From Bradyrhizobium diazoefficiens (lineage in GTDB: Bacteria; Pseudomonadota; Alphaproteobacteria; Rhizobiales; Xanthobacteraceae), in assembly GCF_016612535.1 (NCBI RefSeq), contig NZ_JAENXS010000001.1:1389501-1453500 (forward strand): a stretch of 64,000 bases of DNA. The letters run 5' to 3'. A program made the translations under genes and the position numbers. Below the pieces are notes generated by a model. The model ran no database searches. It was given only the letters and a program-made list of their open reading frames with translations, and was not told where the DNA came from. How positions within the stretch are numbered: position 1 is the stretch's first letter; the number at the start of each line of letters is the position of its first letter. This document shows, one piece after another, positions 35,630 to 45,657 of this stretch.

Positions 35630-37753
35630 ATGCCGATGCGCGATACCCTGACAAGCCTGCGTTACCGCTACTGGCCTGATCATCTGCTCGGCGAAATCCT
35701 GTCCAAGCGATGGACCGAGACAGCCATTCCGGTCATCCTTCTCCTGATCGTCGGCTTTGCGTTCAGCCGATCCATCGACAACTTCCTGTCGCCGGCGAGC
35801 CTCGCCGACACCGCGCGTCAGGCCGGAGAGATCGGCTTCATTGCGCTCGGGCTGGCGCTGGTCGTCATCGTTGGCGGCATCGATCTGTCCGTCGGTTCGA
35901 TCTTTGCACTGACGGATTTTTGCGCCCTCTATTTGCTCGACGTGCTGGGCTGGCCGGTACCCGCGGTGGTCGTCGCCACGCTGCTCTGCGGCGCGCTGCT
36001 CGGCGCCGTCAACGGCGTCCTGGTCGGATATCTGCGGCTGCGCGCCTTCATCACCACGCTGATCACCCTGATCATCTACCGCTCGGCCTACGATCTCCTG
36101 ATCCAGCGTTACTCCAACGCCATCGCCTCGGCCTTCCCCGACATCCCGTCATGGGATTTCATCGGCGCCGGCTCTGTCTTCGGCGTTCCGACGGTGGCGC
36201 TCGTCTATATCGTCATCGCCATCTTCGGCCATATCTTCCTGACGCGGCTGCGCCCAGGCTGGCATATCACCGCAATCGGCGGTTCGCGCCGCTCGGCGTA
36301 CAATTCGGGCATTCCCGTTCGTCGTACGATCGCGCTCTGCTACGTCGCAAGCGGCGTGCTGACCAGCATCGGCGCGCTGTTCTTCGCCTCTCGTCTTGGA
36401 ACCGTCGGCGGCGACATCGGTGTCGGACTTGAGGTGATCGTGCTGACCGCGACGGTGCTGGGCGGCATCACGCTCGGCGGCGGCAAGGGCTCGGTCGCCA
36501 AATCGGCGGTCGGGGTGCTGATTGTCCTGCTGATCACCAACGGCCTGACGACGATGAACGCACGCGGCGGCGTCAACCGCATGGCGCTCGCCGGCATTCT
36601 GCTGGTCGCTGCGATGGTCGATATCCGCTGGCAGAAGAACCGAACCCGCATCATCAGCAAGGTCTATGTCGCGCCGACCTACCACGCGCTGCCGCCACCT
36701 CCGCCAACAGAAATCGGGCAAGGCGGGCCATTCGAGCAGAACGACAAGCTGCGCAACGTCGAGTCGATCGGTCTCGGACGGATCGAGGCGCCGGAAGACG
36801 TCATCCTAGATCGTCACGACAATCTCTATGCAGGCTCGCGTCACGGCGACATCATCCGCTTCCTTGCGCCCGACTACCAGAAGATGGAAGTGTTCGCTCA
36901 TATCGGCGGCCAGCCGCTCGGCATGGCCTTCGACCGCGAGGACAATCTCTACGTCTGCATCGGCGGTATGGGGCTCTATCGTATCAAGCCTGATGGCACG
37001 GTTGAGAAAGCCACCGACGAGACCAACCGCAGCATGCGTTCGGTCAACGACGACAGCCGCCTGCGACTCGCCGATGACCTCGACATCACCGACGACGGGC
37101 TGATCTTCTTCTCCGAAGCGACCGTGCGTTACGAGATGGACGAGTGGCCGATCGACGGACTGGAAGCGCGCGGCAACGGCCGCATCATCTCCTACGACAC
37201 CAAGACCGGCGCGACGCGCACAGAATTGCGCGGGCTCAAATTCCCCAACGGCATCTGCGTCGCCAGCGATGGTCACTCGATCCTGTTCGCCGAGACGTTT
37301 GGCTGCTCGATCAAGCGCTATTGGTTCGCTGGCGCGAAGAAGGGCGCGATCGAGATCGTGATGGATAATCTGCCGGGCTACCCTGACAACATCAACCTCG
37401 CCTCCGACGGCAACTACTGGCTGGCACTGGTCGGCATGCGCAGTCCCTCACTCGACCTCGCCTGGAAGATGCCGGGCTTCCGCCGTCGCATGGCCAAGCG
37501 TGTCCCGGTCGACGAGTGGCTGTTCCCTAACATCAACACCGGCTGCGTGGTCAAGTTCAACGAGCAGGGCAAGATCGTCGAATCGTTCTGGGATCTGCAC
37601 GGCGAGAACCATCCGATGATCACCTCGATGCGCGAGCATCGCGGCTATCTCTATCTGGGCGGCATCCTCAACAACCGGATCGGCCGCTATAAGCTCGACA
37701 ACGCCGATCCGAACTTCGTCCAGTATGACAAGCGATGGGGGAAGCTGTCGTGA
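35630..37753 (+). CDS. Fusion of an ABC sugar permease with an SMP-30/strictosidine-synthase-like propeller
   Basis: A 707-residue protein in one uninterrupted frame. Residues 1-335 are an RbsC-type permease (IALGLALVVIVGGIDLSVGS, ITAIGGSRRSAYNSG, LTATVLGGITLGGGKGS). A proline-rich linker (HALPPPPPTEIGQGG) follows near 352-366. Residues about 379-707 form a six-bladed-propeller domain (RIEAPEDVILDRHDNLYAGS, GQPLGMAFDREDNLYVC, LADDLDITDDGLIFFSEAT, GLKFPNGICVASDGHSILFA, LPGYPDNINLASDGNYWLAL). The membrane topology would decide whether the propeller lies in the periplasm or cytoplasm. Start alternatives are ATG 35630 and 35636. The next gene is a paralogue of the propeller part. Confidence 0.87.
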   Translation: MPMRDTLTSLRYRYWPDHLLGEILSKRWTETAIPVILLLIVGFAFSRSIDNFLSPASLADTARQAGEIGFIALGLALVVIVGGIDLSVGSIFALTDFCALYLLDVLGWPVPAVVVATLLCGALLGAVNGVLVGYLRLRAFITTLITLIIYRSAYDLLIQRYSNAIASAFPDIPSWDFIGAGSVFGVPTVALVYIVIAIFGHIFLTRLRPGWHITAIGGSRRSAYNSGIPVRRTIALCYVASGVLTSIGALFFASRLGTVGGDIGVGLEVIVLTATVLGGITLGGGKGSVAKSAVGVLIVLLITNGLTTMNARGGVNRMALAGILLVAAMVDIRWQKNRTRIISKVYVAPTYHALPPPPPTEIGQGGPFEQNDKLRNVESIGLGRIEAPEDVILDRHDNLYAGSRHGDIIRFLAPDYQKMEVFAHIGGQPLGMAFDREDNLYVCIGGMGLYRIKPDGTVEKATDETNRSMRSVNDDSRLRLADDLDITDDGLIFFSEATVRYEMDEWPIDGLEARGNGRIISYDTKTGATRTELRGLKFPNGICVASDGHSILFAETFGCSIKRYWFAGAKKGAIEIVMDNLPGYPDNINLASDGNYWLALVGMRSPSLDLAWKMPGFRRRMAKRVPVDEWLFPNINTGCVVKFNEQGKIVESFWDLHGENHPMITSMREHRGYLYLGGILNNRIGRYKLDNADPNFVQYDKRWGKLS

Positions 37754-38847
37754 TCGCGGCCGTCAGGGAGTTCGCCAACCGCTTTCTCGGGCGCGGCGAT
37801 GCCACCATCACCGTGCCGTCGTTCGACGGCGCATTGAAACCGAACCAGAGGCTGGAATCGGCCGAGACCTTGCTGACATGCGAGGCGCCGGAAGACGTTG
37901 CCACCGACGGAAGCAACCTCTTCATCGCGGATGGCCAGCGACTGATGTGCCTGAACGGCGGCATGGCATCTGAAGTGCGCAGCTTCGAGCGGCCCATATC
38001 GGCGCTATGTGCCCTGCCTGGCGGCGGCCTTGCCGTCGCGCTGGGGGGACGCGAGGTGCGTGTTTACGCAAGCCCCTCGGCCGAGCAGCCGAGCGTGACG
38101 TTTTCCGATGCGGCGTTCAACGCCGTCAACGCGCTGGCGCTGGCGGACGACAACACCTTGATTGCGACGGACGGCTCGGCGACAAGCGGGGTCGACGATT
38201 GGGCGCGCGACCTCCTCGAGCTCAATCGGACCGGACGGGTATTCAAGCTGGATCCCGGTAGCAAAACCGTGACACGATTGGGCCAGGGACTCGGTTACGC
38301 TTTCGGCGCCTGCGCACATCGTAACGGCATGCTGGTCAGCGAGAGCTGGCGCCACCGCCTCGTTCTCGTGGCATCAGGCGCATCGCCAAAGATCGTACTT
38401 GCTCACCTCCCGGTCTATCCATCGCGACTGTCGAAGGCGTCCGGCGGCGGTTACTGGCTCACCGCCTTCACCGCGCGGACCCAACTCGTCGAGTTCGTGT
38501 TGCGCGAGCCCGGCTATCGGCGGCGCATGATGGCCGAGATCGATCCGGCCTATTGGGTTGCGCCGCGCCTGCGCTCCGGGCGATCGTTCAAGGAGCCGAT
38601 GCAGGGCGCACACATCAAGACCATGGGCGTCATCAAGCCCTGGGCGCCACCACGTTCCTATGGCCTCGTCATCCGTCTCGATGCCGACAGCCAGCCGCTG
38701 TATTCACTGCACAGCCGGGTCGACGGCATCAATCACGGAATCGTCGCCGCCATCGAAGTGGGCAACGATCTCGTCCTGATCGCGAAGGGGCCGGGCCGTG
38801 TCCTGAAGCTGCCCCTTGCTGGCCTTGCCGAGGAGTTTCGGACATGA
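37750..38847 (+). CDS. SMP-30/strictosidine-synthase-like beta-propeller protein
   Basis: A 365-residue protein related to the C-terminal half of the preceding fusion: both share EAPEDV near the start, a YxxDDLxx-equivalent segment here altered to ARDLLELNRTGRVFKLDPGS, and the late motif SRLSKASGGGYWLTAFTART followed by PGYRRRMMAEIDPAYW. No signal peptide is present. GTG 37750 overlaps the previous stop (GTGA) and is preceded by GGGGGA, so translation is coupled. The expected activity class is lactonase or hydrolase, unproven. Confidence 0.75.
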   Translation: MIAAVREFANRFLGRGDATITVPSFDGALKPNQRLESAETLLTCEAPEDVATDGSNLFIADGQRLMCLNGGMASEVRSFERPISALCALPGGGLAVALGGREVRVYASPSAEQPSVTFSDAAFNAVNALALADDNTLIATDGSATSGVDDWARDLLELNRTGRVFKLDPGSKTVTRLGQGLGYAFGACAHRNGMLVSESWRHRLVLVASGASPKIVLAHLPVYPSRLSKASGGGYWLTAFTARTQLVEFVLREPGYRRRMMAEIDPAYWVAPRLRSGRSFKEPMQGAHIKTMGVIKPWAPPRSYGLVIRLDADSQPLYSLHSRVDGINHGIVAAIEVGNDLVLIAKGPGRVLKLPLAGLAEEFRT

Positions 38848-40340
38848 GCGACATCGCACTCTCGCTGCGCAAGGCCACAAAACTCTACGCGGGCGTGCCG
38901 GCTATCGACGGGGTCGACTTCGACCTCCGCCGCGGCGAGATCCACGCACTGGTCGGCGAGAACGGTGCCGGCAAGTCGACCCTGACCAAGGTGATGGCGG
39001 GCGTCGTGACGCTGACCTCGGGGACCATGAGTGTCGACGGCGTCGATGTCGCGCCGAAGACGCCGCTGGAGGCGCGTAATCTCGGTATCGCCATGGTGTT
39101 CCAGGAGAACAGCCTGGTACCGACCATGACGGTGGCGCAGAATTTGTTTCTCGGGCAGGAGAAGTTTTACAACCGTCTGCGCGGCATCTACATCGCTGCG
39201 CAGCAGTTTTTGCAGTCGCTCAATTTCGACGTCACGCCGACCGCAACCGTCAGCGGCCTTGGCGCGGCCAAGAAACAGATGGTGGAGATCGCGCGCGCGG
39301 TCCTGCACCGCGCCAAGGTCATCATCTTCGACGAACCGACCGCATCGCTGACGCCGGAGGAGAAGAAGTACTTCTTCGACCTCGTCCGCGACCTCAAGAA
39401 GCGCGGCGTCTCGATCGTCTTCATTTCGCACGCCCTGGAGGAGGCCCTACTGCTCGCCGACCGCATCACGGTGCTGCGCGACGGCAAGCATGTCGTGACC
39501 GACGACGTCGCCAAATTCGACCGCACCGCGATCGTGCAGGCCATGGTCGGTCGTGATCTCTCCAATACGCTCTACGGTGCGCGGAAGAGCAGCGTGCGGC
39601 CGGTCGGCGCGCGCGTTCTCACGGTGCAGAATTTGAAGATGGCGCCGATGGTGAAGAACAATTCGCTGTCGGTCTTCGCGGGGCAAATCACCGGCGTGTT
39701 CGGCCTCGTCGGCGCGGGCCGCACCGAAACCTTCAAGATCGTCGCCGGCGTGCTCAAGCGCGACTTCTTCCATGGCGGCGAGATCCTGCTGCACGACCAG
39801 CCGGTGCGCTACCGGGTGCCGGCACCGGCGGTCAAGGCCGGCATCGCCTATGTCACCGAGGACCGCAAGGTCGAGGGCTTCTTCGAGACCTCCTCGATCG
39901 CGCGCAACATCTACCTCGGCCTGCTGTCGAAATTTCCCAGGGGACGGATGATGCTGTCGCGGCGGGAGGCCGATGCGGTCGGCAAGACCTGGATCGAGAA
40001 GCTCAAGGTTCGCGCCATCGGCGACAACGGCAAGGTGGTCGAGCTGTCCGGCGGCAATCAGCAGAAGGTCGTGATCGCCAAGTCGCTGGTGCAGGAGCCC
40101 GACCTGATCATCTTCGACGAGCCGACCCGCGGCGTCGACGTCGGCGCCATCGTCGAGATCCACGAGCTGATCAACCGGCTCGCCGACGAGGGCAAGGCGG
40201 TCGTGGTCATCTCGTCCTATCTGCCCGAGATCATGGCGCTGTCCGACCGCATCCTGGTCTCGCGCCAGGGCAAGGTCGTGGAGGAATTCTCTGCACTTGA
40301 GGCGACGGAGGAGAAGATCATGTACGCAGCGATCCACTAA
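38844..40340 (+). CDS. Sugar ABC transporter ATPase, two-domain (RbsA/MglA type)
   Basis: A 498-residue protein with two nucleotide-binding domains. Domain 1 has Walker A GENGAGKST (residues 36-44), a diverged signature SGLGAAKKQMVEIARA, and Walker B VIIFDEPTAS. Domain 2 has the degenerate Walker A GLVGAGRTE, the signature LSGGNQQKVVIAKSL and Walker B LIIFDEPTRGVDVG. The degenerate second Walker A is normal for this family. ATG overlaps the previous stop (ATGA). It completes the importer with the permeases and binding protein upstream. Confidence 0.92.
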   Translation: MSDIALSLRKATKLYAGVPAIDGVDFDLRRGEIHALVGENGAGKSTLTKVMAGVVTLTSGTMSVDGVDVAPKTPLEARNLGIAMVFQENSLVPTMTVAQNLFLGQEKFYNRLRGIYIAAQQFLQSLNFDVTPTATVSGLGAAKKQMVEIARAVLHRAKVIIFDEPTASLTPEEKKYFFDLVRDLKKRGVSIVFISHALEEALLLADRITVLRDGKHVVTDDVAKFDRTAIVQAMVGRDLSNTLYGARKSSVRPVGARVLTVQNLKMAPMVKNNSLSVFAGQITGVFGLVGAGRTETFKIVAGVLKRDFFHGGEILLHDQPVRYRVPAPAVKAGIAYVTEDRKVEGFFETSSIARNIYLGLLSKFPRGRMMLSRREADAVGKTWIEKLKVRAIGDNGKVVELSGGNQQKVVIAKSLVQEPDLIIFDEPTRGVDVGAIVEIHELINRLADEGKAVVVISSYLPEIMALSDRILVSRQGKVVEEFSALEATEEKIMYAAIH

Positions 40341-40349
40341 GGACGACCG

Positions 40350-40838
40350 CTACAGCTTGTGCCCTTTCTGGCGCAGCGCTTCGATCAGGCGCTGCTTCAA
40401 TTGGTCGGCGGCCTTCTGGCCGACATCCTGGCCGATCTGCGTGCTCGCCTGCGCCAGTGCATCCGACTGCGCCAGAAGCTTCTGCCCGGCTGGCTGGGCG
40501 TAGAATGCCTCGATCTGGCGCAGTTCGTCCAGGGTGAAGCTCGCGGCATAGACGGCGGCGATCTGGTCGACCATCGCGGTAAAGAACGGGGCGTAGATCT
40601 CGGCGCCGGGCGCCGTCATCGCGTCATAATCGTGCTCAATCTCCGGCCTGTCCTGCGCCACCACCGGCCGCAGCTTGAGCAGGAGCTGCGGCAGCAGCGC
40701 GCGATACTGATCGGCGATCTTCAGCGTGACGACGAGCTTGCGGGCCGCATTCAGAGCCTCCGGCGACGGCACCTGTGCGGACGCGCCATAAGCGAGGAGC
40801 AGGAGAATGCCGGCGATCGTCAACAACCGTCTGGACAT
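40350..40838 (-). CDS. DUF2059 secreted protein
   Basis: A 162-residue protein with a signal peptide (MSRRLLTIAGILLLLAYGAS, cleavage near SAQVP) and the DUF2059 helical domain (FFTAMVDQIAAVYAASFTLDELRQIEAFY split by the family FT-x-D-E-L motif, then PAGQKLLAQ). The family is periplasmic, function unknown. ATG 40838 follows GGAGAGG; the ORF extends four codons upstream. It starts 12 bp after opgC-type gene end, so the two are co-transcribed. Confidence 0.83.
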   Translation of the reverse strand: MSRRLLTIAGILLLLAYGASAQVPSPEALNAARKLVVTLKIADQYRALLPQLLLKLRPVVAQDRPEIEHDYDAMTAPGAEIYAPFFTAMVDQIAAVYAASFTLDELRQIEAFYAQPAGQKLLAQSDALAQASTQIGQDVGQKAADQLKQRLIEALRQKGHKL

Positions 40839-40850
40839 GGACCTCTCCAC

Positions 40851-42044
40851 TCAATGGCCCGCAGGCGCGATCTCGATGGCGGCTTCGGGCTCCTCGACCT
40901 CCGTCACCTTAACGAACAGGTTCGGCACCCGCTCGGCGCGATCGAGCAACCATGCGGCACCGATCATGATGACGATGCCGAGGAGCGAGACGGCGAGCTG
41001 CTCCCAGACGCCCTTGGTGTATTGCGTCAGGATCCAGTGCGCCGAGAACGACAGGAAGACGCCGAGGCAGAAGATTGGCAGCGAATGCTGGCCGCAGAGA
41101 ATGACGGGACGCAGCCATGCGGTATGCAGCGCCCGCCATTTGCGCGACACGAAATGCGGCACCCAGAGGGCCAGCGCCAGGAAGTGCGTGAAGCGCAGCA
41201 TGTCGAGGTCGGTCTTGTCGATCGGGTAGATCGCCTTGATCGTCCATTTCGGGATCAGGGCCTCGAGGGCGGGGACATGCCAGGTCATGACGATCACGAG
41301 GGCGAAGACGAGCCAGGCCGCGGCCACCGCCATCGTCGCCTTCGACCACACCCATTGGCCGATCTTGTCGATCTGGCCGATGCCGCACCAGGCGGCGAAC
41401 ACGAACATCAGCTGCCAGCAGAACGGGTTGAAGTACCAGGTCGTACCGGGCGGATAGGAGGCGACGTTCCAGTCGAACCAGCGCGACAGCACATAGAGCA
41501 CCACGGACGCGGCGAGCGTCAGGTTCGGCCGGCGCACCAGGCACCAGACGATGAAGGGCGCGGCGAACACCAGCGTGATGTAGAGCGGCAGCACGTCGAG
41601 ATTGACCGGTTTGTATTTCAGCAGGATCGCCTGCCCGATCAGCTCGTCCGGATGCGCGAGAAAATTGAACACGTTGAACTCGTGCTCGTACATCGGATTA
41701 TCGAAGCGGCGCGCGGTGCGGGCGATCTGCGCCGTGAACAGCAGGAACAGCATGATGTGCGCGACATACATTTCCGCCGCCCGCCGCCACAGCCGCTTCA
41801 GCGCGGCGAGAAACCAGCCGCCGGCGACGATCGGCCCGTAGATCCAGCCGACCAGATAGCCGGAGATGAAGACGAAGAACTCGGCGGCATCGCTGAAGCC
41901 GCAATTGCGCAAGGTCAGCCAGGCCACGACGTCGTGCGGGATATGGTCGAGGAAGATCATCCACAGCCCGATCCCGCGGAAGAGGTCGAGCCGCAAATCG
42001 CGCTCGACCGGCGCCAACAGTGCTGCCTGGTCTCGTATGATCAT
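40851..42044 (-). CDS. OpgC-domain membrane acyltransferase
   Basis: A 397-residue multi-spanning protein. The N-terminal RDLRLDLFRGIGLWMIFLDH motif is typical of the OpgC/acyltransferase_3 group, followed by FGFSDAAE-like FSDAAEFFVFISGYLVGWIY, and about ten hydrophobic segments. OpgC of other bacteria adds succinyl groups to periplasmic glucans, consistent with osmoadaptation in rhizobia. The particular acceptor here is unknown. ATG 42044 was chosen; an in-frame ATG at 42104 is further upstream. Confidence 0.85.
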   Translation of the reverse strand: MIIRDQAALLAPVERDLRLDLFRGIGLWMIFLDHIPHDVVAWLTLRNCGFSDAAEFFVFISGYLVGWIYGPIVAGGWFLAALKRLWRRAAEMYVAHIMLFLLFTAQIARTARRFDNPMYEHEFNVFNFLAHPDELIGQAILLKYKPVNLDVLPLYITLVFAAPFIVWCLVRRPNLTLAASVVLYVLSRWFDWNVASYPPGTTWYFNPFCWQLMFVFAAWCGIGQIDKIGQWVWSKATMAVAAAWLVFALVIVMTWHVPALEALIPKWTIKAIYPIDKTDLDMLRFTHFLALALWVPHFVSRKWRALHTAWLRPVILCGQHSLPIFCLGVFLSFSAHWILTQYTKGVWEQLAVSLLGIVIMIGAAWLLDRAERVPNLFVKVTEVEEPEAAIEIAPAGH

Positions 42045-42313
42045 GGCCCCCGCCTCGTCCGGTGGGCGTCGCGCCGTCGCGGCGCCGATGAAATCGGATG
42101 CCAAAAAAGATCAAACAAATCGTCACCTGCCCCAACGGCTGGCAGGCCGACGGTAGCCGACCTCGGCGCCCGCGCAAGGGACTTGTCATCACGACGCAAC
42201 GCGGCCTCGCGCAAAGCGGCGAAAACAACCCCATGCACAGTAGCCAAGCCCTTGCATTCCCTGAGAAATTCACTTGCCCCGTCGGGCAATATCCCGGCTG
42301 ACGCAGCCTCGTC

Positions 42314-45300
42314 TCAAGCGAACTCGTGGCCCTCAGCAAGCATCCCGTTCAGCATCGCCTCGGCCTTCTGCAGCAGCGGCTTCGCGCCGCTCTCGGAGGC
42401 GATCGCGATCGCGGCGCGCAAGGCGGAGAGGATGATGGTCCGGTTCTCCTCGCTCGATGGCGGCGTCACCACGGCCTCGCCGAACAGGGCCTCGGCCTCG
42501 AGGCCGGAAAAGCCCTGCTGGCGCGCGGTATTGCGCGCCTCGCGCAACATGTTCTGGGCCGCCTGGACATCGCCGAGCCGGTTGGTCGCCAGCGCAAGGT
42601 AGATCGACGAGCGCAGCACCGCGGAGGTGTAGCCGACGGCGCGCGCCTCTTCGCGCGCCTCGGCCAGCATGCCGCACGCCCGATCGTACAGCCCCTGCTC
42701 CAGATAGGCGATGCCGAGATGGCAGGCGAGCACCGGCACGAACAGCCGGATGCCGTGTTTCTGCGCCAGCACGAAACCGCCCTCGAGAATGGATGCGGCC
42801 ACGGCCGGATCGCCCCGGCCAAGCATCAGCCAGCCGCCGCTATAGGCAGCGGCAACGCGGTCATAGGGACGGCTGGTCTCGTCCGCAATCGCAGCGGCCT
42901 CCCGCTGGAGCTGCTCGGCGGCGTCGAGCTCACCCATGACGGTATGATTGATGCTGCCCATCATGCAGCAAAGCAGCAACGCGAATTTCGGTGTCGTCCC
43001 GAAGGGCGCACTCGCCTCCGGTCCCATCAATTGGGCGCAGGCCCGCGCAAACAACCCATCGGCTTCACGATAGCGGCCAGAAAGGAAATACACCTGACCG
43101 AGACCGTATTGCGCAGCGTTGAGCCAACCCGAATTGTCTGATTGCTCAGCGAGGCCCACGACCTCTTCATTGAGCGTGATCGCCTCCACCGGCGCACCAT
43201 AGAAGTTCTGCGCCGCCGCCACGACCGTCATGGCAGCCACCTTCCGCCCGATGTCGTTGATCGCGTCGGCGCGACGCTGGGCCTCCTTGCCGAGGTTCAG
43301 CCATTCGGAAATATGGCCGGACCCGATGAACGCCGCGCGCGCCTCGATGCGAATATCGACGGCCTTGGCTTCCCGCACAGGATTTTCCGGCGTCTTATCC
43401 AGCGATCGCATCGCGGCCTCGAAATAATCCGCGGCATCGGTAAAGGCGGACCGCGCCAGGCATTTCCGCGCCGAGGCCCGACCGTAACCGAACGCCTTGT
43501 CCCAGTCCTTCGCCCGCGTGGCGTGATAGCAGAGCTTGTCGGGATCCTCAGCCTCGCTGCGTTCGAGTGCTGCCAGAATGCGCGCATGGATGTCCTCGCG
43601 CACCTTCTCGACCATCGAATCGTAGGTCACCTGGCGAACCATCTCGTGCCGAAACTCCAGCGAATCCTCCAATTCGCTGTCGATCCGAACCAGCAGCTCG
43701 GCGCGATCGAGCGAGACGAGGCAGCCGCGCAGGGCATCTTCCGGCTGAATCGCAATCTTCCGCAGCAAGGCCTCGCTCGAACGCGCCCCCAAGGCCGCTG
43801 CGACCTGCAAGACAGAGCGTTCCTGCTTTGACACACGGTCGAGGCGCGCAGCGATCACGCCCTGAATGCTGGTGGGAATACCGAGCTCGTCAATCGGGCG
43901 CACCAGAGCAAGGTCGCCCCACTCGCCGCGCAGGGTGCCGCTCTCCTTCAAGCCGCGGCAGACCTCCTCGATGAACAGCGGCACGTTGGCCGTATGGGAG
44001 ATGATCCGGCTCTTCAGATCGGCATTGGTCTCGGACGATCCGAGCATGTCGGACAGCATTTCCAGCCCCGAATCGTCGTCGAGCGGCCGCATCGCGACGA
44101 CCTCCGCGTGGCAGCGCGCGATCCAGACCGGCATGCCGTTCGGGCGGGAAGTCAGCAGCACCAGGAGATCGGGCACCGCCAGCGAGGCAATGGCGGCCAC
44201 GACGACGTCGCTGGCCCGGTCGATCCAGTGCAGGTCCTCCAACAGGAGGACCGTCCGCTGGCGGCTGGCCAGGCTCTGGATGACGGCGCAGCTCGCATCG
44301 GAGATGACGCGTCCGCGGGCATGAGGCTCGAGCTCGTCCCATTGCGGGTTCGCGATCGGTACATCGAGCACCGCGTCGAGGGCGCTCTGCTGGATCGCGG
44401 ACAGGTCCTTCAGAGGGTCGCCGGGGTCCCTCGCGGCTGTGTCCATGCCCGACAGCAGGATTCGCTTGAGCGTGCTGAAGGGCGCTCCTTGCAGATTCGG
44501 GCTGCACTCGGCGTCGATCAGCCGCCAGCCCTCGGCCCTGAGCTTCTGGGCAAACTCATGCGCCAGCCGTGATTTGCCGATGCCGGCATCCCCGAGCAGC
44601 AGGACGGTCTGTCGGCTGGCCCTGGCCTGCCCGGCCGCGCGATCCAGCAAGTCCCGCTCGGTGGTGCGATCGACGAACCGGGAGACGCTGCGGGCGCGTC
44701 GCACACGCCAGCTCGACAGGTCGCTGGCACCGACGATCCGGTAGACCGGCACGGGCTGACTGAAGCCGCGCAGGGATTTGTCGCCGAGGTGCTCGAACCG
44801 GACATGCCCGTCGGCGAGATTGTGACAGGCCTCCGAGACGTAGATCTGATTCGCCTCGGCCTCCTGCTCCAGCCGCGCGGCCAGATGCTGGGCGGCGCCG
44901 CCGATCTCGTAGACCTTGGAGAATTCGCTGGCGACCATGTAGGCGACGACATGGCCGGAGTGCAGTCCGACCCGGACCTGAAGCCCGGGATCACCGAGGC
45001 TTGCGACGCGCCGGACCAGCTCGATCGCGGCATGACACGCCAGCGGCGCGTGGTTGTCGTCCGCGATCGGGGCGCCGAACACAGCGGAGAGCCCGTCGCC
45101 CAGCTCCTTGCTGACAATACCGCTGAACTGACGGACGGAGGCCCTCATGGCGGCCAGCGCCGGCTCGAGGCGCGAGACCGCCTCCTCTGGATCCAATTCA
45201 GCAACAAGACCCGTGGAGTCGATGACGTCAGCACGAAGAATCGTCACAAAGCGACGTTCGCTGTCGGGGTCGGACCGCCGGACGGCCGCGCCGCATTTGC

Positions 45301-45352
45301 GGCACCGGCTGTCGCCTGGGTCGATCGGCGACTGACATGCAGCGCAATGCAT
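42314..45352 (-). CDS. Zinc-ribbon, class III cyclase, AAA/NTPase and TPR protein
   Basis: A 1012-residue multidomain protein. Residues 3-20 form a zinc ribbon (CxxC twice). A class III nucleotide cyclase domain spans about 30-190, with both metal-binding aspartates (RADVIDST, Asp42; LGDGLSAVFG, Asp86). The transition-state Asn is replaced by His (AQHLAARL, His156), while the following Arg is kept. A P-loop NTPase domain has Walker A GDAGIGKS (254-261) and Walker B TVLLLEDLHWIDRASD. TPR-like helices fill the rest. The family is usually annotated adenylate/guanylate cyclase with ATPase and TPR. A GTG at 45382 is an alternative start. It is a probable signalling scaffold with doubtful cyclase activity. 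Confidence 0.82.
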   Translation of the reverse strand: MHCAACQSPIDPGDSRCRKCGAAVRRSDPDSERRFVTILRADVIDSTGLVAELDPEEAVSRLEPALAAMRASVRQFSGIVSKELGDGLSAVFGAPIADDNHAPLACHAAIELVRRVASLGDPGLQVRVGLHSGHVVAYMVASEFSKVYEIGGAAQHLAARLEQEAEANQIYVSEACHNLADGHVRFEHLGDKSLRGFSQPVPVYRIVGASDLSSWRVRRARSVSRFVDRTTERDLLDRAAGQARASRQTVLLLGDAGIGKSRLAHEFAQKLRAEGWRLIDAECSPNLQGAPFSTLKRILLSGMDTAARDPGDPLKDLSAIQQSALDAVLDVPIANPQWDELEPHARGRVISDASCAVIQSLASRQRTVLLLEDLHWIDRASDVVVAAIASLAVPDLLVLLTSRPNGMPVWIARCHAEVVAMRPLDDDSGLEMLSDMLGSSETNADLKSRIISHTANVPLFIEEVCRGLKESGTLRGEWGDLALVRPIDELGIPTSIQGVIAARLDRVSKQERSVLQVAAALGARSSEALLRKIAIQPEDALRGCLVSLDRAELLVRIDSELEDSLEFRHEMVRQVTYDSMVEKVREDIHARILAALERSEAEDPDKLCYHATRAKDWDKAFGYGRASARKCLARSAFTDAADYFEAAMRSLDKTPENPVREAKAVDIRIEARAAFIGSGHISEWLNLGKEAQRRADAINDIGRKVAAMTVVAAAQNFYGAPVEAITLNEEVVGLAEQSDNSGWLNAAQYGLGQVYFLSGRYREADGLFARACAQLMGPEASAPFGTTPKFALLLCCMMGSINHTVMGELDAAEQLQREAAAIADETSRPYDRVAAAYSGGWLMLGRGDPAVAASILEGGFVLAQKHGIRLFVPVLACHLGIAYLEQGLYDRACGMLAEAREEARAVGYTSAVLRSSIYLALATNRLGDVQAAQNMLREARNTARQQGFSGLEAEALFGEAVVTPPSSEENRTIILSALRAAIAIASESGAKPLLQKAEAMLNGMLAEGHEFA

Positions 45353-45657
45353 TCCCGTGCTCTCAAGTGATTCCAAAGGCACTGTCGATCGGGCCCCCGC
45401 GCGCGGATCGCAACAAGATCGCTTATCGAACCTTGCTTAGCAACGCCTAGTAACAGGGCAGGCGATCCATCCCCGGCGGAGTGCCGCCAACGCGGTTGCT
45501 GATCTGGACGATTCACAGTCTCTGGTGGTAGCCTTATTAATGTCGCGCGAGAAAGAGGCTTCGAATCGAGAGCTGCCAGGCTTTCGTTCCGGCCTGCGAG
45601 TTTCGCAGAGCGGCATATTTCCCGGGGACGCCAAGGGACTCATTGAGGGGCAAACAT

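Noticed and set aside
40359..42602. 747-codon open frame on the forward strand
   Set aside because: Runs antisense to the DUF2059 and OpgC-type genes and shows no conserved motifs.
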